Shown here one piece after another: positions 43,548 to 52,421 of a DNA stretch of 64,000 nt. Below the pieces are notes generated by a model. It did not search any database, was not told where the DNA came from, and saw nothing but the letters and a program-made list of their open reading frames with translations. Each line of letters starts with the position of its first letter. The stretch's first letter is position 1. Origin of the DNA: Planctomycetaceae bacterium (lineage in GTDB: Bacteria; Planctomycetota; Planctomycetia; Pirellulales; Pirellulaceae); contig JACKHM010000003.1 of the NCBI GenBank assembly GCA_020638995.1, forward strand, positions 1,116,001-1,180,000, written 5' to 3'. Position numbers and translations under genes: made by a program.

Positions 43548-45116
43548 ATGAACGAAGCTCCCACACCTACTGCTGACGATGTCGTCGACGCGCTGGAAGC
43601 GGCTCGCCGGAAGAAACTCGAACGAATACAAGAGTTGGGGCATGACCCGTGGGGAGGCCGATTCGATGAAAGGAGTCTCATTGGAGACATCCGCAAGCTT
43701 TCTGGCCAAGTGAAGTTGCGGCTGGAGGATGGCACAGAGCTGGAGTTGCAGGAACCCGCGGAAGATTTTGATTATCGAAAGTGGCTGGCGGACCAGGGCA
43801 AGGGAGACATGACAGGCCCGAGGGTTCGCGCGGCAGGGCGTATCATGTTGTCGCGAGATGCTGGCAAGCTGCGATTTGTCAATATCCAAGATTGGACCGG
43901 AACGATCCAGCTGTTTATTGGTAAGAATCAAGTCGGTGACGAAAACTGGGAACTCTCTGGTTGCTTCGATTTGGGTGACTTCATAGGCGTGGACGGCGAA
44001 CTGCGTAGAACCAAAACCGGGGAACTCACCATCTTTGTCGAAGGCTTGCACTTCCTCGGAAAGGCGATCGCTCCGCCGCCGGAAAAACATCACGGGATCA
44101 CGGACGTCGAACTGCGACAGCGGCGACGCTACCTCGATCTGGCATACTCAGAGGGAGTGCGCGACCGCTTCTTGCGGCGTACCAAAATCGTCCACTCGGT
44201 GCGTCAGACTTTGAATGGCGAAGGGTTCTGTGAGATTGAAGGGCCCACCTTGCACTCGATCGCGGGCGGAGCGGCGGCTCGTCCATTTACCACGCATCAC
44301 AACACGCTCGACTTGGATCTGTACATGCGAATTGCGCTGGAGTTGCATCTCAAGCGACTGCTCGTTGGCGGAATGGAGCGTGTTTACGAACTTGGTCGCG
44401 TTTATCGCAATGAAGGCATTAGTCCGCGTCACAATCCTGAGTTCACGATGATCGAAGTCTATCAGGCCTACGGTGACTACCGCAGCATGATGGACTTGAC
44501 CGAGAAGATGATCGTCAACGCGATCGATGCCCTTGGAAGCAGCTATCAACTGCCTTGGGGGGACTCGACGATTGACTTTACGCCTCCCTTCACGCGAAAA
44601 ACCTATGACGAATTGTTCGCGGAACACACAGGTGTCGATCCGGCCAGTGAAGCTGCTGTCGCCGACTTGGCAAAGTCACTCGGCTTCGATCCGGCTGGCA
44701 AACACGCAGATGTGGTGAAGAACTTCGTCTTCGAAGAGAAGGTTGAGGACAGCTTGAAGGGCCCGATCTTCGTGATCGACTACCCAGCCAGTATTTGTCC
44801 CCTAACGAAGCGTAAGAATAGCGATCCCTCGGTCGCCGAGCGTTTCGAGTTGTTCATAGAAGGCATGGAAATCGCGAACGCTTACACGGAATTGAACGAT
44901 CCCGATCTTCAGGAAGAACTATTCAAGACGCAACTAGCAGGTCTCTCCGAAGAAGACTCGATGGCTAAGATGGACCACGATTTTATTCGTGCCTTGCGTC
45001 ACGGCATGCCACCCGCTGGAGGACTTGGTGTCGGTATCGACCGCCTCGTTATGCTGTTGACCAACTCACAAACGATCAGGGATGTGATTTTGTTCCCTCT
45101 GTTGAGACCAGAGTGA
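43548..45116 (+). CDS. lysS: lysyl-tRNA synthetase, class II
   Basis: This 522-residue class II lysyl-tRNA synthetase couples lysine to its tRNA. An OB-fold anticodon-binding domain (about 60-185) precedes the catalytic core. Motif 2 is visible as RVYELGRVYRNEGISPRHNP, ending in EFTMIEVYQAY, and motif 3 as GLGVGIDRLVML near the C terminus. EMEIANAYTELNDP-type lysine-binding residues appear as MEIANAYTELNDP. The length is typical. Upstream lies a plausible promoter. The downstream ABC permease gene follows after 96 bases on the same strand. Confidence 0.95.
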   Translation: MNEAPTPTADDVVDALEAARRKKLERIQELGHDPWGGRFDERSLIGDIRKLSGQVKLRLEDGTELELQEPAEDFDYRKWLADQGKGDMTGPRVRAAGRIMLSRDAGKLRFVNIQDWTGTIQLFIGKNQVGDENWELSGCFDLGDFIGVDGELRRTKTGELTIFVEGLHFLGKAIAPPPEKHHGITDVELRQRRRYLDLAYSEGVRDRFLRRTKIVHSVRQTLNGEGFCEIEGPTLHSIAGGAAARPFTTHHNTLDLDLYMRIALELHLKRLLVGGMERVYELGRVYRNEGISPRHNPEFTMIEVYQAYGDYRSMMDLTEKMIVNAIDALGSSYQLPWGDSTIDFTPPFTRKTYDELFAEHTGVDPASEAAVADLAKSLGFDPAGKHADVVKNFVFEEKVEDSLKGPIFVIDYPASICPLTKRKNSDPSVAERFELFIEGMEIANAYTELNDPDLQEELFKTQLAGLSEEDSMAKMDHDFIRALRHGMPPAGGLGVGIDRLVMLLTNSQTIRDVILFPLLRPE

Positions 45117-45212
45117 CGGTTCCATGTTCGGAGTATCAGTGTAGTTAGAAACAGGCACTGAATAATGTTGAACACTTGAAACTGAAAACTAATATCAGCC
45201 AAAGGATTGGCG

Positions 45213-46763
45213 ATGTACAAACTGCTTCTCTCGTGGCGGTATCTCCGCACTCGTTATATTGCCCTGGCTTCGATTATTAGCGTTACTCTCGGAGTCGCGA
45301 CTCTGATTGTGGTGAATAGTGTGATGGCGGGCTTTTCAAAGGAAATGCACACCCGTCTGCATGGAATCCTTTCGGACATCGTCTTGGAAAGCCATAACCT
45401 GGACGGGTTTGCCGATCCCCAGTGGCATATGGAACAGATTCGCAAGATCTGTGGTGACGATATCGCCGGAATGACACCTGTGATTCATGTGCCAGCCCTG
45501 CTGCGAATTCCCTTTCGTGGCGACTTTCACACGCGACAAATTAATTTGATCGGAGTGGACAAGGCAACTTATGCGGAAGTGAGTGACTTCTCGCAGTACC
45601 TGCTGCATCCGGAAAATCAGCAGCGACTGAGCTTCCTGCTTCGCGAAGGCGGCTATGCACCAAATCGCAAGGACTTTCCGCCTTCAGGTTGGGAGCATCG
45701 ACGGGCGCAGGCGATGTACGAGAAAGCGCTGTTGCAGCAACGTCGCGAGTTGGAGCCAGTCGCGAGTCAGCAGGGTTCACAGTCCACCGATAAACCGCCC
45801 GCCGATCCCTATGCAACAGTGCCTTCCGATCCTTACAGCGGTAGCGGAGAAAGCGATGACTCAGGAGACGTTTTCGATCCGGCGAATGAACAGAATACGG
45901 GTATGATTCTGGGTATCGCGACATGCACCGTGCGCGGTCGTGACGCAGACGGAGAAGTCCGCGATTACTATCTGTGTCGGCCAGGTGATGACGTGCAAGT
46001 GTACTTTCCCAACGCCGGGAGTTCCCCAAAGCCTGTTAGCTGTTCACTAACGGTTGTGGATCTCTACGAAAGCAAAATGAGTGAGTACGACGCTACTTTT
46101 GCATTCATGCCGATCGAAAAGCTCCAAAGTCTGCGAGGAATGTTTGATCCACTAACGAATACGACTTACGTGACTTCGATACAAATGAAGTTGCGACCTG
46201 GCGCCGATTTGAATGCCGTCCGTAACAAACTGCGAGCAGCTTTCCCACCGGAACAGTATCCATACCACATCGAAACATGGCGAGATTTGCAGGGACCGCT
46301 GCTGGCCGCTGTTCATATGGAAACAACGATTCTGAACATTTTGTTATTTCTGATCATTGCGGTGGCCGGATTCGGAATTCTGGCAACCTTCTTCATGATC
46401 GTTGTCGAAAAGACTCGCGACATTGGAATCCTGAAGGCTCTGGGTGCGCCCAGCGGTGGTGTCATGAGTATCTTCCTGAGTTACGGTATCTCATTGGGTG
46501 CGGTTGGCTCGGGGGTAGGGCTTGTCCTAGGCTTGTTGTTCGTGATCTACATTAACAACATCGCAAAGGGACTGGAGTGGTTCACGGGCCGTGAAGTCTT
46601 CGATCCCACGGTCTATTACTTTCAAGAGATACCCACCAGCATCCAACCGGCAATGGTGGTGGGTGTGATGGTTGGATCGGTGTTGATCGCCGTACTCGCG
46701 AGTGTTCTGCCGGCAATCAGGGCGGCACGGCTACATCCTGTGGCTGCGTTGCGATACGAGTAG
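45213..46763 (+). CDS. LolC/LolE-type ABC transporter permease (MacB/FtsX fold)
   Basis: This 516-residue permease has the MacB/FtsX topology: an N-terminal transmembrane segment (IALASIISVTLGVATLIVV), a large periplasmic domain of over 300 residues and three C-terminal helices beginning LFLIIAVAGFGILATFFMIVVEK. The sequence KTRDIGILKALGAP marks the coupling helix. Lol permeases extract lipoproteins toward the outer membrane. A hydrophilic region rich in Pro, Ser and Asp within the periplasmic domain (about 185-225) looks disordered. The ATG at 45213 follows AAAGGA. It pairs with the ATPase that follows. Confidence 0.85.
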   Translation: MYKLLLSWRYLRTRYIALASIISVTLGVATLIVVNSVMAGFSKEMHTRLHGILSDIVLESHNLDGFADPQWHMEQIRKICGDDIAGMTPVIHVPALLRIPFRGDFHTRQINLIGVDKATYAEVSDFSQYLLHPENQQRLSFLLREGGYAPNRKDFPPSGWEHRRAQAMYEKALLQQRRELEPVASQQGSQSTDKPPADPYATVPSDPYSGSGESDDSGDVFDPANEQNTGMILGIATCTVRGRDADGEVRDYYLCRPGDDVQVYFPNAGSSPKPVSCSLTVVDLYESKMSEYDATFAFMPIEKLQSLRGMFDPLTNTTYVTSIQMKLRPGADLNAVRNKLRAAFPPEQYPYHIETWRDLQGPLLAAVHMETTILNILLFLIIAVAGFGILATFFMIVVEKTRDIGILKALGAPSGGVMSIFLSYGISLGAVGSGVGLVLGLLFVIYINNIAKGLEWFTGREVFDPTVYYFQEIPTSIQPAMVVGVMVGSVLIAVLASVLPAIRAARLHPVAALRYE

Positions 46764-46813
46764 ACGAGACCCTTTTGCTCTACCGTGATGCGTACTTTGA
46801 AGGAGATGTTGCG

Positions 46814-47620
46814 ATGGACAGTTTCTACGGTCTGGCGACTCGCAAAGCAGCGGCTAAACGGCCGATTCGAGGTCCGCACGCAAATGTTTCTGCGGTTGCT
46901 GAGGAATCGCCGTCAGTCCGCGAGTCGAGATCGTTGCTTGCGGCCCACGCCGTGGAGAAGAGCTACCGCAAGGGAAAGCACGTGGTTCCCGTTTTGTTGG
47001 GAGTCGACTTTGAAATTGCTGCCGGCGAATTTGTTTCCATCGTGGGACAAAGTGGATCGGGAAAAAGTACGCTCTTGCATCTTCTAGGCACGCTTGATGC
47101 ACCCGACAGTGGAGAGATCAGTTTCGAAGGTCGCCGCATCGATAACTTGCCGACATCGTCACGCGATCTGCTGAGGAACCAGTACTTTGGAATGATCTTT
47201 CAGTTCTACCATCTGCTGCCTGAACTGAGCGCTTTAGAGAATGTCTTGATCCCGAATATGATCGCGGATGGCGCGTTTCGCTATTGGAGGAACCGTCGGC
47301 GATATCGTGAACGTGCTGAACACCTGCTGGAACTCGTCGGCCTGTCGCATCGCCTGAAGCACAAGCCGCGAGAGCTTTCCGGCGGCGAGATGCAACGAGC
47401 AGCGATTGCCAGAGCGCTAATCGCCGAGCCCCAAGTGTTGCTGGCCGACGAACCCACCGGCAATCTGGACAGTCGAACGGGCGAAGAAATTATGGAGATT
47501 TTGCGAACCTTGAATGCCGATCAGAACCTCACTATAGTCATGGTGACGCACGACGCGGCAATCGCTTCGCAGGCAGACCGAATTGTTCGCCTGGCGGAAG
47601 GTTGCGTTCAGGCGGCCTAG
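46814..47620 (+). CDS. LolD-like ABC transporter ATPase
   Basis: This 268-residue ATP-binding subunit has Walker A GQSGSGKSTLLHLLG, Q-loop FQFYHLLPEL, signature LSGGEMQRAAIARAL, Walker B VLLADEPTGNLD and the switch histidine in MVTHDAA. The LolD/MacB subtype is indicated by the combination with the upstream permease. About 45 residues precede the first ABC strand, more than usual. The ATG at 46814 is preceded by AAGGAGA. It probably forms a complex with 45213-46763 for lipoprotein release. Confidence 0.9.
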   Translation: MDSFYGLATRKAAAKRPIRGPHANVSAVAEESPSVRESRSLLAAHAVEKSYRKGKHVVPVLLGVDFEIAAGEFVSIVGQSGSGKSTLLHLLGTLDAPDSGEISFEGRRIDNLPTSSRDLLRNQYFGMIFQFYHLLPELSALENVLIPNMIADGAFRYWRNRRRYRERAEHLLELVGLSHRLKHKPRELSGGEMQRAAIARALIAEPQVLLADEPTGNLDSRTGEEIMEILRTLNADQNLTIVMVTHDAAIASQADRIVRLAEGCVQAA

Positions 47621-47730
47621 AGTGGAGAGTCGAAAAGACTGGATAGATAAACTAGACAGTCAGACCGCTCCTGCTCTCTTTTAACTCGGGATGCTCCCGC
47701 TCACGACCATCTTTCTAATTGGCGAAATCA

Positions 47731-48588
47731 ATGTCTCTGAAAGTCTACATCAACGGCACGCTGTTCGATAAAGAAGACGCGAAAATCAGCGTGTACGACC
47801 ACGGACTGCTTTACGGCGACGGTGTCTTCGAAGGCCTGCGCAGCTACGACGGCAAAGTGTTTCGTCTCGACGAGCATCTCGACCGTCTGTACGAGTCGGC
47901 GAAGGCGATTTGGCTGAAGATCCCCATGGCGAAGGCGGATCTAGCCAAGGCGGTTAACGACACGGTAGCGACCAATGGCATCAAAGATGGATACGTCCGG
48001 CTAATTGTGACGCGCGGAGCAGGGTCGCTCGGCTTGGATCCGAACCGTACGAGCGACCCACAGGTGATTATCATCGCCGACTCGATCACCCTCTATCCGA
48101 AAGAGTACTACGAGAACGGCCTGGAAATCGTATCCGTCAGCACCATTCGGAACCATCCGGCCGCGCTGAGCCCTCGCGTCAAGTCGCTGAACTACTTAAA
48201 CAATATCCTGGCCAAAATCGAAGGTCTGCAGGCCGGATGTGTTGAGGCGCTGATGCTTAATCACAAGGGTGAAATCGCCGAATGCACCGGCGACAACATC
48301 TTCCTCGTATCGCGAGGCGATTTACTCACACCGCCAGTCGAGGCAGGCATTCTGCAAGGCATTACCCGAGACGCCGTCATCGAACTGGCCAAGAATGATG
48401 GGCTTGTCGTGCGCGAGACAGCTCTTACCAAGCACGATGTCTATATTGCTGACGAATGCTTCCTCACGGGGAGTGCGGCGGAAGTGATCCCCGTCGTCAA
48501 GGTGGACAGTCGACCCATCGGAGACGGTAAGCCCGGCGTGATTACGCGCGAGCTTAGCAAACGCTTCCACGAACTGACTCGCAGTTAG
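47731..48588 (+). CDS. ilvE: branched-chain amino acid aminotransferase (class IV)
   Basis: This 285-residue PLP enzyme transfers amino groups to branched-chain 2-oxo acids. Fold-type IV hallmarks are YDHGLLYGDGVFEGLRSYDG near the N terminus, the Schiff-base Lys151 in RVKSLNYLNNILA, and ECTGDNIFLV with LQGITRDAVIELA, which bind the cofactor phosphate. A TTG four codons earlier (47719) is an alternative start. D-amino acid transaminase and aminodeoxychorismate lyase are related alternatives, but 'KSLNYLNNILAK' and 'GDGVFEGLR' favour IlvE. It stands alone after the ABC genes. Confidence 0.85.
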   Translation: MSLKVYINGTLFDKEDAKISVYDHGLLYGDGVFEGLRSYDGKVFRLDEHLDRLYESAKAIWLKIPMAKADLAKAVNDTVATNGIKDGYVRLIVTRGAGSLGLDPNRTSDPQVIIIADSITLYPKEYYENGLEIVSVSTIRNHPAALSPRVKSLNYLNNILAKIEGLQAGCVEALMLNHKGEIAECTGDNIFLVSRGDLLTPPVEAGILQGITRDAVIELAKNDGLVVRETALTKHDVYIADECFLTGSAAEVIPVVKVDSRPIGDGKPGVITRELSKRFHELTRS

Positions 48589-48622
48589 CTGTGGTCGATT
48601 TCAGCATTCGGCGGTGCGAGTT

Positions 48623-50323
48623 TTACTCTGCTGGTAACCACCGCGCGAGAGCGCGTTTCTTGTCCTCTTCCTCACCGGTGGCCAGTAGTCTCCCGAAATC
48701 GACGCCAAGTACCTCCTCGTAGGTCGCGAACAGAGTGCTTTCGTCAAGCATTCCCTTTTGATGATACATCCGGGCTTCGGCCAGGACAGGCAACGGGTTC
48801 TCGCGTTTCTCGGCAACCAAGGAAGCCACACGCTTGGCGGCTACATCAGGAGTTAAAGCCGCCGGGAGGTCCGTCATAGCAAAGTTCGTGTCGATCGCTA
48901 CAAAGAGTGCCTCCATTTCTTTGTCGACACCGTCTTCTTTGCCTTCGTCGCGCGCCATCTGGATTGTAATGTTGTTGAACTTTTTGGTCGTGTGAATCTT
49001 CTTTTGAGTCTTTGCGTCGAGAAGCGATAGAGTCGACTCGTTGGTAACCAAGCCATTGCTAGTATTGACTCGCAACTTAACATCAATAATCACGACGACG
49101 TCGATCCCATCAGCCCGGGCGCGATCAATTAATTCCTTTTGTGTGCCTATGCCGAGCATGGACAAGCCGGTCATTATGGATGAAACTTCGGTTGCAGCGG
49201 CGGAAGCACCACCACCACCGCCGCCACCACTTGGGCCAGCAGTGCCTGTATAGCCTGCCGCATCCCCGGTGCCGTACTCGCCACCGTATTCGGCGGCACC
49301 TCCACCGCCACGATTCCCGCGACTTCCGCCTTCCATCGCCTTTTTCAAAACTTCACCAAAATCACCTCGCATTAGTCGTTCTGTGTAGGCCGCAGCCAGT
49401 TTCTCTCCCAGCTCTCCGGCGCCCTTGGAAAGGAGCGAATTGCTTGCACCACCACCTCCTCCGCCGCCGTAGTCACCTTCGCCGCCGCCACCCACGTAGC
49501 CCCCATCTCCGCCTGCACCACCGCCACCTGCACCGCCCCGTGTTGGGATATTCTGCTTTGAACCAACAGGTTTGGGGTCGCCATTGAAATTTCGCGGCGC
49601 TGTCACCACGAAACCTGCGCCCCAACGAACCGCCAACTTTGGTTCGCGCAAACCACCGACCCATCGGATGGTTGGCAGAACGCTCTCGGCACCAGCTTCG
49701 GTTGTCAGTGCATAAGCATACAAATATTGGAGGGCATCACGATCTTTGCCCTGACGAAACGCGAGTTGAGCCTTTCCTTCAAAACCTTCCGGAAGCTTTT
49801 CGGCGACTCCGCCAGAAGCACCACCTGGATACTCGGCGCCAGCGTACTCGGCGCCCGCATTAGCGCCTTCTGTCGTTGCATCGACCGAAGCTTCTGTCGC
49901 CACCGCCGCTGACATCTCAGCGGCGTAATCGGCTTCGTTCATTGTTGCCGAGTCATATCCGGCAGCTTCGCCACCCGCATAGGCTGCTTCTGGCATGGCC
50001 GTTTCGTCTGGCATCGCGGTGTCCGTCGCACCTGCATAAGCGGCACCTTCATAGGTCGACGGGTCCATTGCCGGATCGCCGGCCAGTGCTTCAGCACCTG
50101 CGCTACCGGAATCCATTCCGCCGTCCATTGCCTCAGGGTTGTTCATGGCCATGTCTTCGGAGGCGTTCGAACTCCCAGCTTCTGATGTGGGTGCTGCATC
50201 AGAGCTTTCGGTGGCTCCGTCGTTCTCTGCTACCGCAGGTGCCTCACTTTCGCCACTCCCACCACATCCGACGAACGTGCCGAGCATCAATGCCAACAAC
50301 CAAAAGGAGAAGAAACGGAACAT
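48623..50323 (-). CDS. low-complexity Gly/Ala-rich lipoprotein of unknown function
   Basis: From the ATG at 50323 (GAGG upstream) the protein has a lipoprotein signal peptide with the lipobox ending TFVGC. About 150 residues rich in Ala, Glu, Asp, Met and Tyr follow, with recurring 'AEYAG/AAYAG' units. A glycine-run region (about 280-380) comes next, then a more ordered C-terminal domain of about 180 residues (STLSLLDAKTQKKIHTTKKF). Only the last part looks like a folded domain. No family is recognised. Envelope attachment is inferred from the lipobox. It converges with ilvE. Confidence 0.7.
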   Translation of the reverse strand: MFRFFSFWLLALMLGTFVGCGGSGESEAPAVAENDGATESSDAAPTSEAGSSNASEDMAMNNPEAMDGGMDSGSAGAEALAGDPAMDPSTYEGAAYAGATDTAMPDETAMPEAAYAGGEAAGYDSATMNEADYAAEMSAAVATEASVDATTEGANAGAEYAGAEYPGGASGGVAEKLPEGFEGKAQLAFRQGKDRDALQYLYAYALTTEAGAESVLPTIRWVGGLREPKLAVRWGAGFVVTAPRNFNGDPKPVGSKQNIPTRGGAGGGGAGGDGGYVGGGGEGDYGGGGGGGASNSLLSKGAGELGEKLAAAYTERLMRGDFGEVLKKAMEGGSRGNRGGGGAAEYGGEYGTGDAAGYTGTAGPSGGGGGGGASAAATEVSSIMTGLSMLGIGTQKELIDRARADGIDVVVIIDVKLRVNTSNGLVTNESTLSLLDAKTQKKIHTTKKFNNITIQMARDEGKEDGVDKEMEALFVAIDTNFAMTDLPAALTPDVAAKRVASLVAEKRENPLPVLAEARMYHQKGMLDESTLFATYEEVLGVDFGRLLATGEEEDKKRALARWLPAE

Positions 50324-50621
50324 GACGACCTCACTTTGGTGAGTAGGTGGGCGGGGGAGGGCTTTCTTTGGTGATTCACGAGCCAAGCCACATTATGCCA
50401 ACCTCGGTGTCAGCTGTCGAGGAACAATTGCCCTTGATTCTCTCACCACATCGCCATTGGCGAGATGCGACTCCTTTTTGTAATCTGACGGGAAAAAATG
50501 AGCGTTTCAAACGTCTTCTTAACCTTGCGACTGCCTGCTATGCGACGCATAATCGATGCTTTCATATAGTTCCAGGTCGGCACAACTAACGGTTGTTGAA
50601 ACTAGGTAAAGGCACAAAGCC
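50324..50621. other. intergenic region, divergent promoters
   Basis: Nearly 300 bases separate the lipoprotein gene from the sorbosone-dehydrogenase-like gene. I find no repeat, hairpin or plausible small gene here. Confidence 0.4.
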
Positions 50622-52418
50622 ATGCGTTTTTCTTACTTTGGAATACTTGCGCTAACGCTGGGATTCTGTAATTTCGCCCAGGCACAAGAGCCGTTCGTCC
50701 CGCGACGACAAGACAAGCCGCCGGGACCGGCACTTTCCCCACAAGACGCGATCGCCAAGATGACTGTGCCGGAAGGTTTTACCGTCGAACTGGTAGCCAG
50801 CGAGCCGGAAATCCAGAACCCCGTCGCGATGACGTTCGATGAACGCGGTCGAATTTGGATTACCGAGAGCTTTGAGTACCCTCGCTTCGAAGCGGGACCG
50901 GGACGAGATCGCATCAAAATCCTAGAGGACACCAACGGTGATGGGACGGCTGACAAGGTCACGGTTTTCGCAGAAGGATTGAATATTCCTTCTGGAATCG
51001 CGGTTGGATATGGTGGAGTGTGGGTGGCCAACGCGCCGGACATACTGTTTCTGCAAGATACCGATGGCGATGACAAAGCCGACAAACAAGAGGTCGTCGT
51101 CACTGGATTTGGCCGAGCAGATACGCACGAGTTGCCGAACTCCTTGAATTGGGGACCCGATGGGTACTTGTACGGACTGAACGGCGTTTTCAATCACAGC
51201 CACGTTAAACAGAACGGCAAGGATTTTCCATTTACTTGCGCGATGTTTCGAATCAACCCTCGAACGCGCGAGTTCGAGCTCTTCGCCGAAGGGACGAGCA
51301 ATCCCTGGGGCATTGCATGGGACCCGGAGGGCAGCGCCTTCATAAGTGCGTGCGTGATCGACCATTTGTGGCACATAACTGAATCCGGCTACTACCATCG
51401 GCAAGGTGGGCCGTATCCTCCCTTTACATGGAAGATTGAGTCCATCGTCGATTACAAACACCAACTGGCCGCGTACTGTGGAATCGAGTACTTCGATAGC
51501 GATGCCTACCCTGAGGAATTTCGCGATCGACTCTACATGGGAAATATTCATGGCGGTTGCATCAATGTCGACGAAATTACTCGGAGCGGTTCAACATATC
51601 GCGGCAAAGCCGCACCCGACTTTTTGACGGCCAACGACGTTTGGTTTATGCCGGTGTCGCAGAAGACCGGGCCAGACGGGTCGCTCTACGTGTTGGATTG
51701 GTATGATCGATTTCACTGCTATCAAGACGCTCGCGCGTTCCCGGATAAGGTCGATCGAGGTCACGGTCGGCTGTATCGTATTCGCTACAAAGATACGGCG
51801 CGAGCCAAATCGTTTAATCTTGCGGCGGAATCGGGGGACGAGTTGATTGCTCGGCTGCATAGCCCAAATCTCTTTTATCGCAACATGGCTCAACGGGTTC
51901 TTTGTGAGCGAGCCGACGCAGAAACAAACCGTAAATTGAAAGCCTTAGCGCTAGATCAAGGTGTTTCTCGAAAGACTCGCCTGCATGCGATTTGGTCACT
52001 CGTTGGGCAAGGAAATGTCGCTGCGGACTTCCATCACCAGATGCTTGATTCTTCCGATGCGACCTTGCGAGCGTGGGGAGTGCGAGCCGCTGGAAACTTT
52101 GCAGCGGTCGACGATGCACTCCGCGATAAGATTGCGAAGATGAGTTCGGACGAATCAGCCGATGTGTTGTTGCAAGTGGCCATCGCCGCCGGAAAGTTAG
52201 AAGGACTTGATCCCTTGCCGATTTGGGTAGAGGTCCTGGCTAACAGCGGTGATGATGAACTGATACCGCACGTGGTGTGGCAGAACCTGTACCCTTCGCT
52301 CGGCGATCGCTCGAAAGACTTTTTGGCGCTTGTCAAAAAGCAAGACTTACAAGCCGCGCCAAACCTCAAGAAGATCATGCCTCGAGTCACGGAAGTGATC
52401 TTGGCAAATAAGAAGTAA
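50622..52418 (+). CDS. exported PVC-type sorbosone/glucose dehydrogenase-like beta-propeller protein
   Basis: This 598-residue protein has a signal peptide (about 1-21) and a propeller typical of the PVC-type dehydrogenase N-terminal domain: PEGFTVELVASEPEIQNPVA, TFDERGRIWITESFEYP, ILEDTNGDGTADKV, LPNSLNWGPDGYLYGLNG and PDGSLYVLDWYDR. HEAT-like helices follow from about residue 420. In many planctomycetes this domain, HEAT repeats and a cytochrome c are fused in one protein of about 1,000 residues. Here the chain stops and the cytochrome part is encoded by the next gene. Oxidation of a sugar or polyol is a family-based guess. Confidence 0.88.
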   Translation: MRFSYFGILALTLGFCNFAQAQEPFVPRRQDKPPGPALSPQDAIAKMTVPEGFTVELVASEPEIQNPVAMTFDERGRIWITESFEYPRFEAGPGRDRIKILEDTNGDGTADKVTVFAEGLNIPSGIAVGYGGVWVANAPDILFLQDTDGDDKADKQEVVVTGFGRADTHELPNSLNWGPDGYLYGLNGVFNHSHVKQNGKDFPFTCAMFRINPRTREFELFAEGTSNPWGIAWDPEGSAFISACVIDHLWHITESGYYHRQGGPYPPFTWKIESIVDYKHQLAAYCGIEYFDSDAYPEEFRDRLYMGNIHGGCINVDEITRSGSTYRGKAAPDFLTANDVWFMPVSQKTGPDGSLYVLDWYDRFHCYQDARAFPDKVDRGHGRLYRIRYKDTARAKSFNLAAESGDELIARLHSPNLFYRNMAQRVLCERADAETNRKLKALALDQGVSRKTRLHAIWSLVGQGNVAADFHHQMLDSSDATLRAWGVRAAGNFAAVDDALRDKIAKMSSDESADVLLQVAIAAGKLEGLDPLPIWVEVLANSGDDELIPHVVWQNLYPSLGDRSKDFLALVKKQDLQAAPNLKKIMPRVTEVILANKK

Positions 52419-52421
52419 GTG

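Noticed and set aside
49200..49560. GCC/ACC-rich tract as a tandem DNA repeat or CRISPR-like array
   Set aside because: It encodes glycine runs of a lipoprotein. Units are irregular and follow codon periodicity, with no spacers.
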